Shown piece after piece: positions 1 through 9,459 of a stretch of 64,000 nucleotides of DNA; positions within the stretch are counted from its first letter, which is position 1, and every line of letters begins with the position of its first letter. Both the position numbers and the translations under genes were made by a program. Below the pieces are notes generated by a model that had not been told where the DNA came from, did not search any database, and worked only from the letters and a program-made list of their open reading frames with translations. This DNA is from a bacterium (GTDB lineage: Bacteria > Pseudomonadota > Alphaproteobacteria > Rhodobacterales > Rhodobacteraceae). Location: positions 62,001 to 126,000 of the forward strand of contig WGOE01000006.1 of the NCBI GenBank assembly GCA_016124195.1, given 5' to 3'.

Positions 1-227
1 GCGATAAGCCCCGCACCGCGCTGCCACGGCACGTTCAGGATATAGGTCGGCTGATCGTGGTGGCGCGAACTTGGCCGCACGAAGACCGGCCCCCAGATCG
101 GCGTGTCCTCGCTGCCAAGTGTGTCCTCGGCCCAATGGAACAGGCCGCCAAGAAGATCTGCGGCCGTGATCAGAAGGAACAGTTGAAGGGCAACTCCCGC
201 GATTGCCACGAAAACTTCGGGGTGCAT
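1..227 (-). CDS. CarF/TMEM189-like lipid desaturase, N-terminal part (cut by window edge)
   Basis: About 75 N-terminal codons are visible; the rest lies outside the window. After a hydrophobic stretch the protein reads ADLLGGLFHWAEDTLG and then RHHDQP. This is the His-rich pattern (FHWxxDT, HH) of the Kua/TMEM189/CarF lipid desaturase family, whose characterised members are plasmanylethanolamine desaturases that make the vinyl-ether bond of plasmalogens (family knowledge). I chose the ATG whose complement ends at 227 because AGAGG lies about 10 nt upstream and the frame then stays open to the window edge. It lies on the same strand as carB and downstream of it, 111 bp away. Function in this organism is inferred from the motif only, because most of the catalytic histidines are not visible. 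Confidence 0.72.
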   Translation of the reverse strand, partial: MHPEVFVAIAGVALQLFLLITAADLLGGLFHWAEDTLGSEDTPIWGPVFVRPSSRHHDQPTYILNVPWQRGAGLI

Positions 228-338
228 GAGCCATGCCTCTGTTAGGTTAGGGCAAATTACGCCAAATCCGGGCCGGACGTAAGCCGCCGTCGAAAGGCCG
301 CCTTCAAACGGCCGGGGCCCGAAGGCCACGGCCAGCGG

Positions 339-3300
339 TCAGCCCTGCAAGGTGCGCACGCCATAGCCCTCGCCCCGGGCCTTCATCGCGGCGACAGCAG
401 CGATCGAGGCCGCGGCGGTGGTGAAGTAGGGGATCTTGTCCATCAGCGCCACGCGGCGGATGTCGCGCGAATCGTTGATGGCCTGGGTGCCCTCGGTCGT
501 GTTCATCACAAGGTCGATCTCGTCGTTCTTCAGGCGGTCGACGATGTTGGGCCGGCCTTCGTAGACCTTGGCGACCGGGGTCGAGGCCACGCCCTGCGCG
601 GCGAGCCAGGCCGTGGTGCCCTTGGTCGCGACAATCTCGAATCCCAGTGCGATCAGGTCGGTCATGGCAGCGGCGAAGGCCGGGGTCTTGTCCATGTCCT
701 TGATCGACACGAAGGCGCGGCCCGCCTCGGGCAGCGCCACGCCGGCGCCCATCTGCGCCTTGAGGAACGCCAGCGCGAAAGTGCGGTCCCAGCCCATGAC
801 CTCGCCGGTCGAGCGCATTTCCGGCCCAAGCACCGGGTCGACGCCCGGGAAGCGGGCGAAGGGCAGCACCGCCTCCTTGACCGAGAACCACGGCGTTTGC
901 GGGTCGGCGAGGGTCAGCGGGTCCATCAGGGGCAGGGGCGTGTCGGGGCCGACGCCCGCCGGATAGGCCGGACGCATCGGGAAGGCGCCCAGCTTTTCCC
1001 CCGCCATCAGCCGGGCCGCGATCGAGGCGATGGCGCTGTCGGTCGCCTTGGCCACGAAGGGCACGGTGCGGCTGGCACGGGGGTTGACCTCCAGCACGAA
1101 GATCACGCCGTCCTTGATGGCGAATTGCACGTTCATCAGGCCCACGACGTTGAGCGCCAGCGCCATCCGCACGGTCTGCGCCTTCAACTCCTCGACCGTG
1201 GCGGGGCTGAGCGAATGGGGCGGCAGGCAGCAGGCACTGTCGCCGGAATGGACGCCGGCCTCTTCGATATGTTCCATGATGCCCGCGACATGGACCGAGG
1301 TTCCGTCGGACAGGGCATCGACATCCACTTCGATGGCGCCGGAGAGGTAGCTGTCCAAGAGGACCGGGCTGTCGCCGGAAACCTGCACGGCGGTGGTGAT
1401 GTAGCGTTCCAGTTGCGCGTCGTCGCGGATGATCTCCATCGCGCGACCGCCCAGCACAAAAGAGGGGCGGATGACGAGGGGATAGCCCACGTCGGCGGCA
1501 ACTTTGAACGCCTCGTCGCGCGAGCGGGCGGTGCCGTTGTGCGGCTGCTTCAGGCCCAGCTTGTGCAGAAGCTGTTGAAAACGTTCGCGGTCTTCGGCGA
1601 GGTCGATGGCATCGGGCGTGGTGCCGAGGATCGGAATGCCTTCGTTGGCCAGCGCTTGGGCCAGCTTCAGCGGCGTCTGACCGCCGAACTGCACGATGAC
1701 GCCGTGCAGCGTGCCGTTTTCCTGTTCAACCCGCAGGATTTCGAGGACGTGTTCGAGGGTGAGCGGCTCGAAATACAGCCGGTCCGAGGTGTCGTAGTCG
1801 GTGGAAACCGTCTCGGGGTTGCAGTTGACCATGATGGTTTCATAGCCAGCCGCGGTCAGGGCATAGCAGGCATGGCAGCAGCAATAGTCGAACTCGATGC
1901 CTTGCCCGATGCGGTTCGGGCCGCCGCCGAGGATGACGACCTTTTTCGCACCCGAAGGCCGGGCCTCGCATTCCACGTCGCCCATGGCCGGCGCTTCGTA
2001 GGTCGAATACATGTAGGGCGTCTGCGCCTCGAACTCGGCGGCGCAGGTGTCGATGCGCTTGAAGACGGCCTTGACGCCAAGGTTGCGGCGCGCGCGTCTC
2101 ACCTGCGCCTCGTCCCGGCCGGTGAGGGTGGCCAGGCGGGCGTCGGTGAAGCCCATCATCTTGAGCTTGCGGATGCCCTCGGCCGTGACGGGCAGGCCAT
2201 TTTTTGCGACCTCGGCCTCGGTGTCGATGATCTCGCGGATGCGGGCGAGGAACCACGGGTCGAAGGCGGTGATGGCGTTGATGTCATCGTCCGACAGGCC
2301 GTGGCGCATGGCTTGGGCGATGTTGCGCAGGCGGTCGGGGGTGGCCTCGGACAGGGCCTTGGTGATGGCCACACGGTCCGGCGCGCCGGGGATGGCGATC
2401 TCGTCAAAGCCGGAGAGGCCGGTTTCCAGCGAGGCCAGCGCCTTTTGCATCGATTCGTGGATGGTGCGGCCGATGGCCATGGCCTCGCCCACCGATTTCA
2501 TCGCGGTGGTCAGGTTGGGGACCGAGCCGGGGAATTTCTCAAACGCAAAGCGCGGGATCTTGGTCACGACATAGTCGATCGAGGGCTCGAACGAGGCGGG
2601 CGTCACCTTGGTGATGTCGTTGTCCAACTCGTCCAGTGTATAACCCACGGCGAGTTTGGCGGCGATCTTGGCGATGGGAAAGCCGGTGGCCTTGGAAGCC
2701 AGCGCGGAGGAGCGGCTGACGCGGGGGTTCATCTCGATCACGACCATGCGGCCATCGGCCGGGTTGATCGCCCATTGCACGTTCGATCCGCCGGTTTCCA
2801 CCCCGATCTCACGCAGCACGGCGATAGAGCCGTTGCGCATGATCTGGTATTCCTTGTCGGTCAGTGTCAGCGCGGGGGCCACGGTGATCGAGTCGCCGGT
2901 ATGCACGCCCATCGGGTCGATGTTTTCGATGGAACAGACGATGATGGCGTTGTCGGCGGTGTCGCGCACCACCTCCATCTCGTATTCCTTCCAGCCCAGC
3001 AGCGACTCGTCCACCAGCACCTGCGCCATGGGCGAGGCTTCAAGGCCCGACCGCACGATGGCCTCATAGTCGTCGCGGTTGTAGGCCACGCCGCCGCCAG
3101 TGCCGCCCAGGGTAAAGGCGGGGCGGATGATGGCGGGCAGGCCCACGTAATCCAGCGCCTCGATGGCCTCGCGCACACCTGCGGAGATGTCATATTTGCC
3201 CGAGGCGAGCTTGGGGGCCGCGATGATGGTGGCCTTGGGGTTCTCCAGACCGATCCGGTCCATCGCCTCGCGGAAGAGCTTGCGGTCTTCGGCCATTTCG

Positions 3301-3668
3301 ATGGCCGCGCGCTTGGCGCCGATCAGTTCGACGTTGAACTTTTCCAGCACGCCCAGATCGGCCAGCGCCAGCGCGGTGTTGAGCCCGGTCTGGCCGCCCA
3401 TCGTGGGCAGAAGCGCGTCGGGACGCTCTTTTTCAATGATCTTGGCCACGACTTCCGGCGTGATCGGCTCGATATAGGTGGCGTCGGCCAACCCCGGATC
3501 GGTCATGATCGTGGCGGGGTTGGAGTTCACGAGGATGACCCGGTAGCCTTCCTCGCGCAGCGCCTTGCAGGCCTGTGCGCCGGAATAGTCGAACTCGCAG
3601 GCCTGGCCAATGACGATGGGGCCGGCTCCGATGATCATGATGGATTTGATATCGGTTCTTTTCGGCAT
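339..3668 (-). CDS. carB: Carbamoyl-phosphate synthase large subunit
   Basis: A 1109-residue protein, the usual CarB length in this group. It makes carbamoyl phosphate from bicarbonate, ATP and glutamine-derived ammonia for arginine and pyrimidine synthesis, in the cytoplasm with CarA. Two homologous halves are visible. Each has a pre-ATP-grasp nucleotide motif ([18 protein letters not shown] near residue 12; [15 protein letters not shown] near residue 590) and an ATP-grasp domain, with [20 protein letters not shown] in the first and [19 protein letters not shown] in the second. An MGS-like allosteric domain follows, from roughly residue 960. The start is set by GAGGAGG about 8 nt upstream of the ATG. 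carA is not adjacent, as is common in alphaproteobacteria. Confidence 0.97.
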   Translation of the reverse strand: MPKRTDIKSIMIIGAGPIVIGQACEFDYSGAQACKALREEGYRVILVNSNPATIMTDPGLADATYIEPITPEVVAKIIEKERPDALLPTMGGQTGLNTALALADLGVLEKFNVELIGAKRAAIEMAEDRKLFREAMDRIGLENPKATIIAAPKLASGKYDISAGVREAIEALDYVGLPAIIRPAFTLGGTGGGVAYNRDDYEAIVRSGLEASPMAQVLVDESLLGWKEYEMEVVRDTADNAIIVCSIENIDPMGVHTGDSITVAPALTLTDKEYQIMRNGSIAVLREIGVETGGSNVQWAINPADGRMVVIEMNPRVSRSSALASKATGFPIAKIAAKLAVGYTLDELDNDITKVTPASFEPSIDYVVTKIPRFAFEKFPGSVPNLTTAMKSVGEAMAIGRTIHESMQKALASLETGLSGFDEIAIPGAPDRVAITKALSEATPDRLRNIAQAMRHGLSDDDINAITAFDPWFLARIREIIDTEAEVAKNGLPVTAEGIRKLKMMGFTDARLATLTGRDEAQVRRARRNLGVKAVFKRIDTCAAEFEAQTPYMYSTYEAPAMGDVECEARPSGAKKVVILGGGPNRIGQGIEFDYCCCHACYALTAAGYETIMVNCNPETVSTDYDTSDRLYFEPLTLEHVLEILRVEQENGTLHGVIVQFGGQTPLKLAQALANEGIPILGTTPDAIDLAEDRERFQQLLHKLGLKQPHNGTARSRDEAFKVAADVGYPLVIRPSFVLGGRAMEIIRDDAQLERYITTAVQVSGDSPVLLDSYLSGAIEVDVDALSDGTSVHVAGIMEHIEEAGVHSGDSACCLPPHSLSPATVEELKAQTVRMALALNVVGLMNVQFAIKDGVIFVLEVNPRASRTVPFVAKATDSAIASIAARLMAGEKLGAFPMRPAYPAGVGPDTPLPLMDPLTLADPQTPWFSVKEAVLPFARFPGVDPVLGPEMRSTGEVMGWDRTFALAFLKAQMGAGVALPEAGRAFVSIKDMDKTPAFAAAMTDLIALGFEIVATKGTTAWLAAQGVASTPVAKVYEGRPNIVDRLKNDEIDLVMNTTEGTQAINDSRDIRRVALMDKIPYFTTAAASIAAVAAMKARGEGYGVRTLQG

Positions 3669-3712
3669 CGTAGCCTCCTCTTTTCGGCGTCCGGCAGCGC
3701 AAAACTTCGCGG

Positions 3713-3740
3713 GTTATAGCCATGCGGGGCGGCGGCGCAA
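3713..3740 (-). promoter_or_regulatory. Candidate sigma-70 promoter of carB
   Basis: On the minus strand, TTGCGC (3740-3735) is followed after 16 nt by TATAAC (3718-3713). This would place transcription initiation near 3706 and give a leader of about 38 nt before the carB start. It was identified by eye only. Confidence 0.42.
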
Positions 3741-4080
3741 GGGGATTCCCGGCATGTGGTGATGCCGGCCCGCAGGGTGCGAGGCTTGCCTTGCAGATGG
3801 GGGGAAGGCGACTGGCGTGGCGCGGTCGAGGCAGAGGGAAATACCAGAGGGCCCGGACCTTCGGTTGAACGATGTCATGCTTTTGGTCCGCGACAGGGAT
3901 GTAAGTGCGGCGGGGCATGATAGATGGCCCGGCGCGCCGATGGCATCAAATTCTGGCATGTTCAGGACCCGGACGGCTTCTGGATCGGCGATAGACCGGG
4001 GTTTCTGACGCGCGTGTGATCCCCGGCCCTTGCCGATACCCTGCGACGCCAGGCTATTCGCGATTTGGTCCGCGCAAGGA
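3741..4080. other. Intergenic stretch upstream of carB without a supported gene
   Basis: Open frames exist on both strands (for example minus 4196-3714) but they lack a ribosome site, recognisable domains and a sensible start, so they look like GC-rich chance frames. I see no RNA gene here. The segment separates the carB promoter from the terminator of the permease gene. Confidence 0.5.
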
Positions 4081-4082
4081 AA

Positions 4083-4108
4083 CGGGCCGGAGGTTTCCCC
4101 CCGGCCCG
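4083..4108 (-). terminator. Rho-independent-type terminator of the APC permease gene
   Basis: CGGGCCGG (4083-4090) and CCGGCCCG (4101-4108) form an 8-bp GC stem with a 10-nt loop. Read on the minus strand it is followed by TTTCCTT. It lies 20 nt after the permease stop codon. The terminator at 39424-39445 has nearly the same design. Confidence 0.7.
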
Positions 4109-4128
4109 CTGCAGCCTTTGCGAAAGTC

Positions 4129-5688
4129 TCAGGCCTTTTCGCCCACGGCGGCTTCGGCGGCGGCGATGGCGGCCGCGCGACGCTTGACCTCGTCACCGAT
4201 CGGCGGGCCCTTGAAGCGGCGGTTTTCCACCAGGACCCACATCACCAGCGCCAGCGCGATGAAGCCCACGACGACCCAGAGCACGCGGTCATTCGGCGGT
4301 GCGACGGCGATGAACAGGATCACCGCCATGCCGACGACAGACAGCAGCGTCACCAGCTTGTAGGTGCCGGCCGACATGGCCCAGGGGCCGGGCTTCGGCC
4401 ATTTTGCGGTGCCGAAGGCAAAGAGACCGGCAACCAGCGGAACCGTGAAGGACAGGAACAGGAAGACCAGGGTCGAGTTCACCACGATGACATAGATCGA
4501 GGTTCCGGCGATCTTGATCGACATTGCGAGGATCACATAGAGGATGCACAGCACCGTGGCCGTCCAGATCGCCGCCACCGGCGTGCGGTAGGTGGGCGAG
4601 ACGGTCGACAGGGCCTTGGACCCTACCGGCATCCCGTCATCGCGCGAGAAGGCGAAAAGCATGCGCGAGGCCGAGGTGACGGTGGCCAGACCGCACAGGA
4701 ACTGCGCGATCAGGATGCCGACATAGATCGCCAGCTTCAGCCCCGAGGGCAGGATCGCATCCATCGTGGCGAAGAAGACGTTGAAGCCCTGCTTGGCGCC
4801 CGCATCCATGTCCGGAATGGCCAGCATGATCGCGCAGATCATCACCCAGCCGATCAGCGAAGACCACAGGACCGAAGTCACGATGCCGCGCGGCACCGAG
4901 GTCGAGGCGTTCTTGGTCTCTTCCGAGGTATGCGCCGAAGCGTCATAGCCGGTGATCGTGTAGACCGGCAGCAGCAGGCACAGCAGGAACAGATACAGCA
5001 TGTTGTCCGATTGCGGGAAAGTGCCGCCGCCCGCATCGCCCGAATAGTTGGTGAAGGTCCACAGCCGGCTGACATCGATATGCGGCGCGAAGACCAGGCA
5101 GGCCACGATCAGCACAGCCGTGGTCAGGAAGATGATATAGCCCGAGATATCGGTCAGGAAGGTGGTGATCTTGATGCCCAGATGGTTGAACAGCGCCTGT
5201 ACCGCCGTGATGGCGGCCACGAAGACCACGATCTGCATGTCCGTGCCGGTAAAGCCGAACGAGGCTCCGAAAGTGCCGGCAAAGTAATAGGCCGTGCCGA
5301 TGTTGATGGCGCCCAGCACCGTGATCAGGCCCAGAAGGTTCAGCCAGGCCGTCAGCCAGCCCCAGAACCGGTTGCCCAGGATCGAGCCCCAGTGATAAAG
5401 CCCGCCCGCGGTCGGAAAGGCCGAGGCGATCTGCGCCATCGACAGGGCGAACATGCCCGAAACGGCGCAACCCACGATCCAGCCAAGTCCCGCGCCCGCG
5501 CCGCCGACCGACCCCAGGGCCTGGGCGAAAGAGTTGATGCCTCCGGACAGGATGCAGATGATCGAGAAGGAAATCGCAAAGTTCGAGAATTTCGACATGG
5601 AGCGTGAAAGCTCCTGGGCATAGCCCATGCCATGCAGGACTTTGACGTCCTCATGGCGGTCCTTTTCGGTGTAGTCGTCCGCTGCCAT
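4129..5688 (-). CDS. APC-superfamily amino-acid/GABA-type permease
   Basis: A 519-residue inner-membrane protein with about 12 hydrophobic segments. It has an APC-superfamily start (a short hydrophilic N terminus, then LSRSMSKFSNFAISFSII) and a motif like GYDASAHTSEET, typical of the eukaryotic-like amino-acid/GABA/choline permease branch. It likely imports an amino acid or amine; the substrate is not readable from sequence. The open frame extends 46 codons further upstream, but I chose the ATG at 5688 because GGAGGGG sits about 7 nt ahead and the extension is polar and lacks family character. It is monocistronic, divergent from pabB and ends at the terminator at 4083-4108. Confidence 0.88.
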   Translation of the reverse strand: MAADDYTEKDRHEDVKVLHGMGYAQELSRSMSKFSNFAISFSIICILSGGINSFAQALGSVGGAGAGLGWIVGCAVSGMFALSMAQIASAFPTAGGLYHWGSILGNRFWGWLTAWLNLLGLITVLGAINIGTAYYFAGTFGASFGFTGTDMQIVVFVAAITAVQALFNHLGIKITTFLTDISGYIIFLTTAVLIVACLVFAPHIDVSRLWTFTNYSGDAGGGTFPQSDNMLYLFLLCLLLPVYTITGYDASAHTSEETKNASTSVPRGIVTSVLWSSLIGWVMICAIMLAIPDMDAGAKQGFNVFFATMDAILPSGLKLAIYVGILIAQFLCGLATVTSASRMLFAFSRDDGMPVGSKALSTVSPTYRTPVAAIWTATVLCILYVILAMSIKIAGTSIYVIVVNSTLVFLFLSFTVPLVAGLFAFGTAKWPKPGPWAMSAGTYKLVTLLSVVGMAVILFIAVAPPNDRVLWVVVGFIALALVMWVLVENRRFKGPPIGDEVKRRAAAIAAAEAAVGEKA

Positions 5689-5935
5689 TTGGTTACCCCT
5701 CCGAGCTTTCGGATCATGTTGTTGTTTTTGGCGGGGCTGCGACAAGATGTCGTGCCCTGCGCCAGAAAAGCGCTGATTTTTCAGTCTGTCCAGTACTGAA
5801 TAGAATTTTACAGAGTTGCGCGACATTTGCCCGGATTTTGCCTCTGCCCATGTCGTTTTCCGCGGGATTCCGGGCAGAACGCGGATGGCGCAAGCGCGGG
5901 TTCGGCTTTAAGCCAAGGGGATGGAGGCAGGCGGC

Positions 5936-7069
5936 ATGATCCTTGTGGAACAAGGTCCGAAGGGACAGGCAACCGTGTTTGACGGGGCCCTGGACAGGGT
6001 CGTGGCCTGGCAGGCTCACGAGGTCGGTCCGGCTCTGGCGGCGCTGGACCGCGCACGCGCGCAGGGCCACTGGGTCGCGGGCTGGATCGCCTATGAGGCG
6101 GGCTATGCGCTGGAACCCCGGCTGGAAGGGCTGATGCCGCCGCACCGGCCCGGTCCGCTCATCAGCTTCGGGGTCTTTGCCGGCCCGCAAGCGGCCGATC
6201 CGCTTTTGGCGCAGGCTCGCGCCGAGGCCGCGGTGCGCATCGCCCCGGTGGAACCCCTCGTCTCGCAAGCCGCCTATTTCGACGCCTTCGACCGGGTCAA
6301 GGCCTATATCGCGGCGGGCGATTGCTATCAGATCAACCTGACCTTTCCGATGCGCTCGACCCTGGTAGAGGGCACGGCGCTGGGCTTGTACGGCGCGCTG
6401 CGGGCCAAGCAGGCCGTGGGCTACGGGGCCTTCGTCGATCTGGGTGGCCCGGTCCTGATCTCGCGCTCGCCCGAATTGTTCCTGCGCACCGATGCCGCGG
6501 GTCGGATCGAAAGCCGCCCGATGAAGGGCACCGCCCCGCGCGACGCCGATCCGGTGCGTGACGCCGAACTGGCCGAGGAGTTGCGCGCCTCGGACAAGGG
6601 GCGGGCCGAGAATCTGATGATCGTCGATCTCTTGCGCAATGACATCAGCCGGATCGCCCGGGTGGGATCGGTCAAGGTGCCGGCGCTGTTCGCGGTGGAA
6701 AGCTATGCGACGCTGCATCAGATGATCAGCCGCGTGGTGGGCGAGATGGTGGCACCGCCATCGATGGCAGGGCTGATGCCCGCGCTCTTTCCCTGCGGCT
6801 CGATCACCGGTGCGCCCAAGATCCGCGCGATGCAGATCATCCGCGAAGTCGAACCCGAACCGCGCGGTGCCTATTGCGGCGCGATCGGCTGGATGGCGCC
6901 GGACGGGGCAAGCTGCTTTTCGGTGGCGATCCGCACGCTGACCCTGAACGGCCGGGCCATCACGCTCAACGTGGGCGGCGGCGTGGTGCAGGACAGCACC
7001 GCGCAGGGTGAATGGGAGGAGGCGCATTGGAAAGCGCGCTATCTGACGGGGCTTCAGACCCCGGGCTGA
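5936..7069 (+). CDS. pabB: Aminodeoxychorismate synthase component I
   Basis: A 377-residue chorismate-binding enzyme. It makes 4-amino-4-deoxychorismate from chorismate and ammonia, the first step of the p-aminobenzoate branch of folate synthesis. Visible signatures are YIAAGDCYQINLTFP, SPELFL, SRPMKGTAPR, LMIVDLLRNDISR, PCGSITGAPKIRAM and the C-terminal GGGVVQDSTAQGEWEE, all typical of the PabB/TrpE family. I prefer the ATG at 5936 with GGAGG 10 nt upstream; an in-frame ATG at 5921 is also possible. Its end overlaps pabC, so the two are probably translated together. The glutaminase partner PabA is not in the window. Confidence 0.94.
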   Translation: MILVEQGPKGQATVFDGALDRVVAWQAHEVGPALAALDRARAQGHWVAGWIAYEAGYALEPRLEGLMPPHRPGPLISFGVFAGPQAADPLLAQARAEAAVRIAPVEPLVSQAAYFDAFDRVKAYIAAGDCYQINLTFPMRSTLVEGTALGLYGALRAKQAVGYGAFVDLGGPVLISRSPELFLRTDAAGRIESRPMKGTAPRDADPVRDAELAEELRASDKGRAENLMIVDLLRNDISRIARVGSVKVPALFAVESYATLHQMISRVVGEMVAPPSMAGLMPALFPCGSITGAPKIRAMQIIREVEPEPRGAYCGAIGWMAPDGASCFSVAIRTLTLNGRAITLNVGGGVVQDSTAQGEWEEAHWKARYLTGLQTPG

Positions 7070-7650
7070 GGCTGATCGAGACGCTTTTGTGGGACGGCAC
7101 GGGCTTTCCCCGTCTGGGCCTGCATCTGGCGCGGCTGGAGCGCTCCGCCGAGGCGCTGGGCTGGCCCACGCCGCAGGGCGTGGAGAGGGCCCTTGCCGGT
7201 CTGCCGCCCCGCGCGCTGCGGGTCCGCCTGACGATGGACGTCATGGGCCGCTTTCAAGTCGAAACGGCAGACCTGCCGCCGGCCAAACCGCTCTGGCGCG
7301 TCGGGCTGGCGCCGTCGCGGCTTGATCCTGTCGATCCCTGGCTGCGGATCAAGTCCACCCGGCGCGCCACCTACGATGCGGCCCGGGCGGCCCTGCCGGA
7401 CGGGTTGGACGAGGTGCTCTTCCTCAACCGTCGGGGCGAGGTTTGCGAAGGCACGATCACTTCCCTGTTCTTCGACCGCGGCCAGGGACTGCGCACACCG
7501 CCCCTGTCCTGCGGCCTGCTTCCCGGAGTGCTGCGCGCCGAACTGGCCGCCCCCGAACAGGTCCTGCTGGCGCGAGATCTTCCCCATGTGCGGCTCTGGC
7601 TCGGCAATGCCCTGCGTGGCCTGATCCCGGCGCAATGGCTGGCAGGCTGA
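7027..7650 (+). CDS. pabC: Aminotransferase class IV, probable 4-amino-4-deoxychorismate lyase
   Basis: A 207-residue PLP enzyme of fold type IV. It likely removes pyruvate from aminodeoxychorismate to give p-aminobenzoate, directly downstream of and overlapping pabB by 43 nt. Visible features are RLIETLLWD at the start, KSTRRATYDAA carrying the PLP lysine, and LFLNRRGEVCEGTITSLFF, the usual E-G-T-x-x-N/S-like loop. The start is a judgement: the TTG at 7027 is preceded by GGGAGGAGG at good spacing and gives an N terminus (LESAL...) like relatives. An ATG at 7012 is the alternative and would add five residues. Branched-chain aminotransferase activity is less likely given the small size and the context. 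Confidence 0.85.
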   Translation: MESALSDGASDPGLRLIETLLWDGTGFPRLGLHLARLERSAEALGWPTPQGVERALAGLPPRALRVRLTMDVMGRFQVETADLPPAKPLWRVGLAPSRLDPVDPWLRIKSTRRATYDAARAALPDGLDEVLFLNRRGEVCEGTITSLFFDRGQGLRTPPLSCGLLPGVLRAELAAPEQVLLARDLPHVRLWLGNALRGLIPAQWLAG

Positions 7651-7699
7651 ACGACGACCAGCACGCCGCGATACTCTTTCTCTTCATCTGTTCAGAAAT

Positions 7700-7735
7700 A
7701 TCCTCGGGGGGTCTGGGGGGCGGAAAGCCCCCCAG
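7700..7735 (+). repeat. REP-like palindromic element, family A, copy 1
   Basis: The element has an ATATCCTCGGGGG lead followed by GTCTGGGGGG, a 7-nt loop and CCCCCCAG (stem 7713-7720 with 7728-7735). Related copies, with the same TACTC/TCCTC lead and GGTC(T/C)GGGAGGG stem, are at 14508-14548 and, inverted, at 24971-25009. It lies just after pabC, between convergent genes, and could also act as a terminator or 3-prime stabiliser. Confidence 0.6.
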
Positions 7736-7750
7736 CCGGGGCCGCGGCGC

Positions 7751-7780
7751 GCGCCCGTCCAGGCTGGCCTGGACGGGCGC
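7751..7780. repeat. Perfect 30-bp inverted repeat between convergent genes
   Basis: GCGCCCGTCCAGGC (7751-7764) and GCCTGGACGGGCGC (7767-7780) are perfect reverse complements separated by TG. The element sits 16 bp after repeat A copy 1 and 30 bp before the creatinase stop codon. It is probably a bidirectional terminator or part of the composite repeat; there is no T-tract. Confidence 0.6.
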
Positions 7781-7810
7781 CCTGCGATCCCGGCACCCCG
7801 GGACGGCGCC

Positions 7811-9022
7811 TTACCCCACCACGTTGAAGGCCGGGCCGTAGGGGTATTTGGTGATATCCTCGTTGCCCTCTTCGGTGATGACCAGGATGTCATGCTCGCG
7901 GTAGCCGCCCGCACCGGGCTGGCCCTCGGGAATCGTCAGCATCGGCTCCATCGAGATCACCATGCCGGGCTCCAGCACCGTGTCGATATCCTCGCGCAGT
8001 TCCAGCCCGGCTTCCCGGCCATAGTAATGCGACAGCACGCCAAAGGAGTGGCCATAGCCGAAGGTGCGGTATTGCAGGACCTGATGCTCTTCGAAAAATG
8101 TGTTGAGCTTGTGGGTCACCTCGGCGCAGCTTGCACCGGGCTTCAAGAGGCTCATGCCGTATTCATGGGCCGCCACGTTGATCTCCCAGATCCGGCGCGA
8201 GGCGGCATCGACCTCGCCCACAAACAGCGTCCGTTCCAGTGCGGTGTAATAGCCCGAGATCATCGGGAAGGTGTTGAGCGACAGGATATCGCCGCGCTTG
8301 AGTTTGCGCGCGGTCACCGGGTTGTGCGCGCCGTCGGTGTTGATGCCGGACTGAAACCAGACCCAGGTGTCGCGGTACTCGGCCTCGGGAAAGCGCTTGG
8401 CGATCTCAAGTTCCATTGCATCGCGGCCGGCCATTGCCACGTCGATCTCGCGCAGACCCTCGCGCACCGCCTCGCGGATGGCAAAGCCGCCCACGTCGGC
8501 CACCGCGGCGCCCTGGCGGATCAGTGCGATCTCGGCCGGGGATTTCATCATGCGCTGTTCCATCGACCCGCGCGAGATATCGACCCCGCGCTTGGGCTTG
8601 AGGAAAGCATTCAGCTTCTCCGATTGCACCAGCGTCAGGTGATCCGCCTCGCAGCCGATGACCCGGCCTTCTCCGGTCACCGAGGCCACCGCGCGCCAGT
8701 AATTGTCGCGCGCCCAATCGGTGTAGGTGATGTTGTCGCCATGGCAACGCCGCCAGGGCTGGCCCGCGTCAATGCCCGCGCTGATCGTGACAGACTGGGT
8801 CGGGGTGACGACCAGGCCATAGGGCCGGCCGAACGAGCAATAGAGGAAGCCCGAATAATAGGCGATGGCATGCATCGAGGTGAAGACGCAGGCCTCGATT
8901 CCCTGCACCTCCATCAACTCGCGCAGACCGGCGAGGCGGGCATCGTATTCTTCGGCGGCAAAGGGCAGGACGCGGTCGCCCTGATGAAAGCGGTACTGTT
9001 GCGGGCGGGTGGTGGCAGACAT
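7811..9022 (-). CDS. Creatinase (creatine amidinohydrolase)
   Basis: A 403-residue cytoplasmic enzyme, the same length as pseudomonad creatinases. It hydrolyses creatine to sarcosine and urea. The pita-bread C-terminal domain carries WFQSGINTDGAHNPVT (the catalytic His of creatinase lies in GAHNP), RGDILSLNTFPMISGYYTAL, YRTFGYGHSFGVLSHYYGRE and SMEPMLTIPEGQPGAGGYRE, which match creatinase rather than general M24 peptidases. The open frame runs 94 codons upstream, but the ATG at 9022 has GAGG 8 nt ahead and gives the family length. No creatininase, sarcosine oxidase or urease gene is near, so it stands alone. It is divergent from the RTX gene and convergent with pabC. Confidence 0.93.
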   Translation of the reverse strand: MSATTRPQQYRFHQGDRVLPFAAEEYDARLAGLRELMEVQGIEACVFTSMHAIAYYSGFLYCSFGRPYGLVVTPTQSVTISAGIDAGQPWRRCHGDNITYTDWARDNYWRAVASVTGEGRVIGCEADHLTLVQSEKLNAFLKPKRGVDISRGSMEQRMMKSPAEIALIRQGAAVADVGGFAIREAVREGLREIDVAMAGRDAMELEIAKRFPEAEYRDTWVWFQSGINTDGAHNPVTARKLKRGDILSLNTFPMISGYYTALERTLFVGEVDAASRRIWEINVAAHEYGMSLLKPGASCAEVTHKLNTFFEEHQVLQYRTFGYGHSFGVLSHYYGREAGLELREDIDTVLEPGMVISMEPMLTIPEGQPGAGGYREHDILVITEEGNEDITKYPYGPAFNVVG

Positions 9023-9459
9023 TTCAGACCTCATGGCAGGGGTCTGGACATCCGGACCCCGAAAGGTCCCGGCGTACAGGACGAAGGCGAGTTGCCTCGC
9101 AAGCCTTGGGCAAACCCTGGGACGACGCCATCGTCCCGGCTCGTCTCCATTCTGGCGCATGGGCTCCAATCTGCACGCCGGAAAGCGGCATCGGGCGTCG
9201 CGATTTGGCCGTGTGCGCGCATCGGACCAACCCTTGGCCCGGGTTCGGGCTCGGCAGGCGCCTTGCGACAGGATTGAGATAAAATCGGCGCAAAATCGAG
9301 ACATTTTGTCCGATGTGCGCCTGTGGGCCCGGCCCGGGCTTTACCTCAATTTAGGACCGGGTGTGGAGGTTGTCCGGGTGGTGCCACCCGATCCCTGCAG
9401 ACGCTCCCTTTCCGGATCGCGGGCGCCCGACCCTTGAATTGGACGGTCTGGAGAATTGG
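9023..9459. other. Divergent intergenic region between creatinase and RTX gene
   Basis: This stretch of about 440 bp holds no frame with a ribosome site or family features. It should contain the back-to-back promoters of the two flanking genes. A locally AT-rich patch (9275-9310) with ATAAAATCGG and CAAAATCGAG half-repeats is the most promoter-like part, but I cannot assign -35/-10 boxes with confidence. Confidence 0.4.

Noticed and set aside
897-3719. A 940-codon plus-strand open frame across carB
   Set aside because: It is the antisense of an unmistakable carB, with His/Gly/Asp/Arg-rich low-complexity composition and no recognisable domain.
3714-4196. Minus-strand 160-codon frame between carB and the permease gene
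   Set aside because: It overlaps the terminator and the permease 3-prime end, and has no ribosome site or recognisable domain.
4030-5607. Plus-strand 525-codon frame opposite the APC permease
   Set aside because: It has an Arg/His/Gln/Asp-rich composition typical of the reverse of membrane-protein codons, and the permease is certain.
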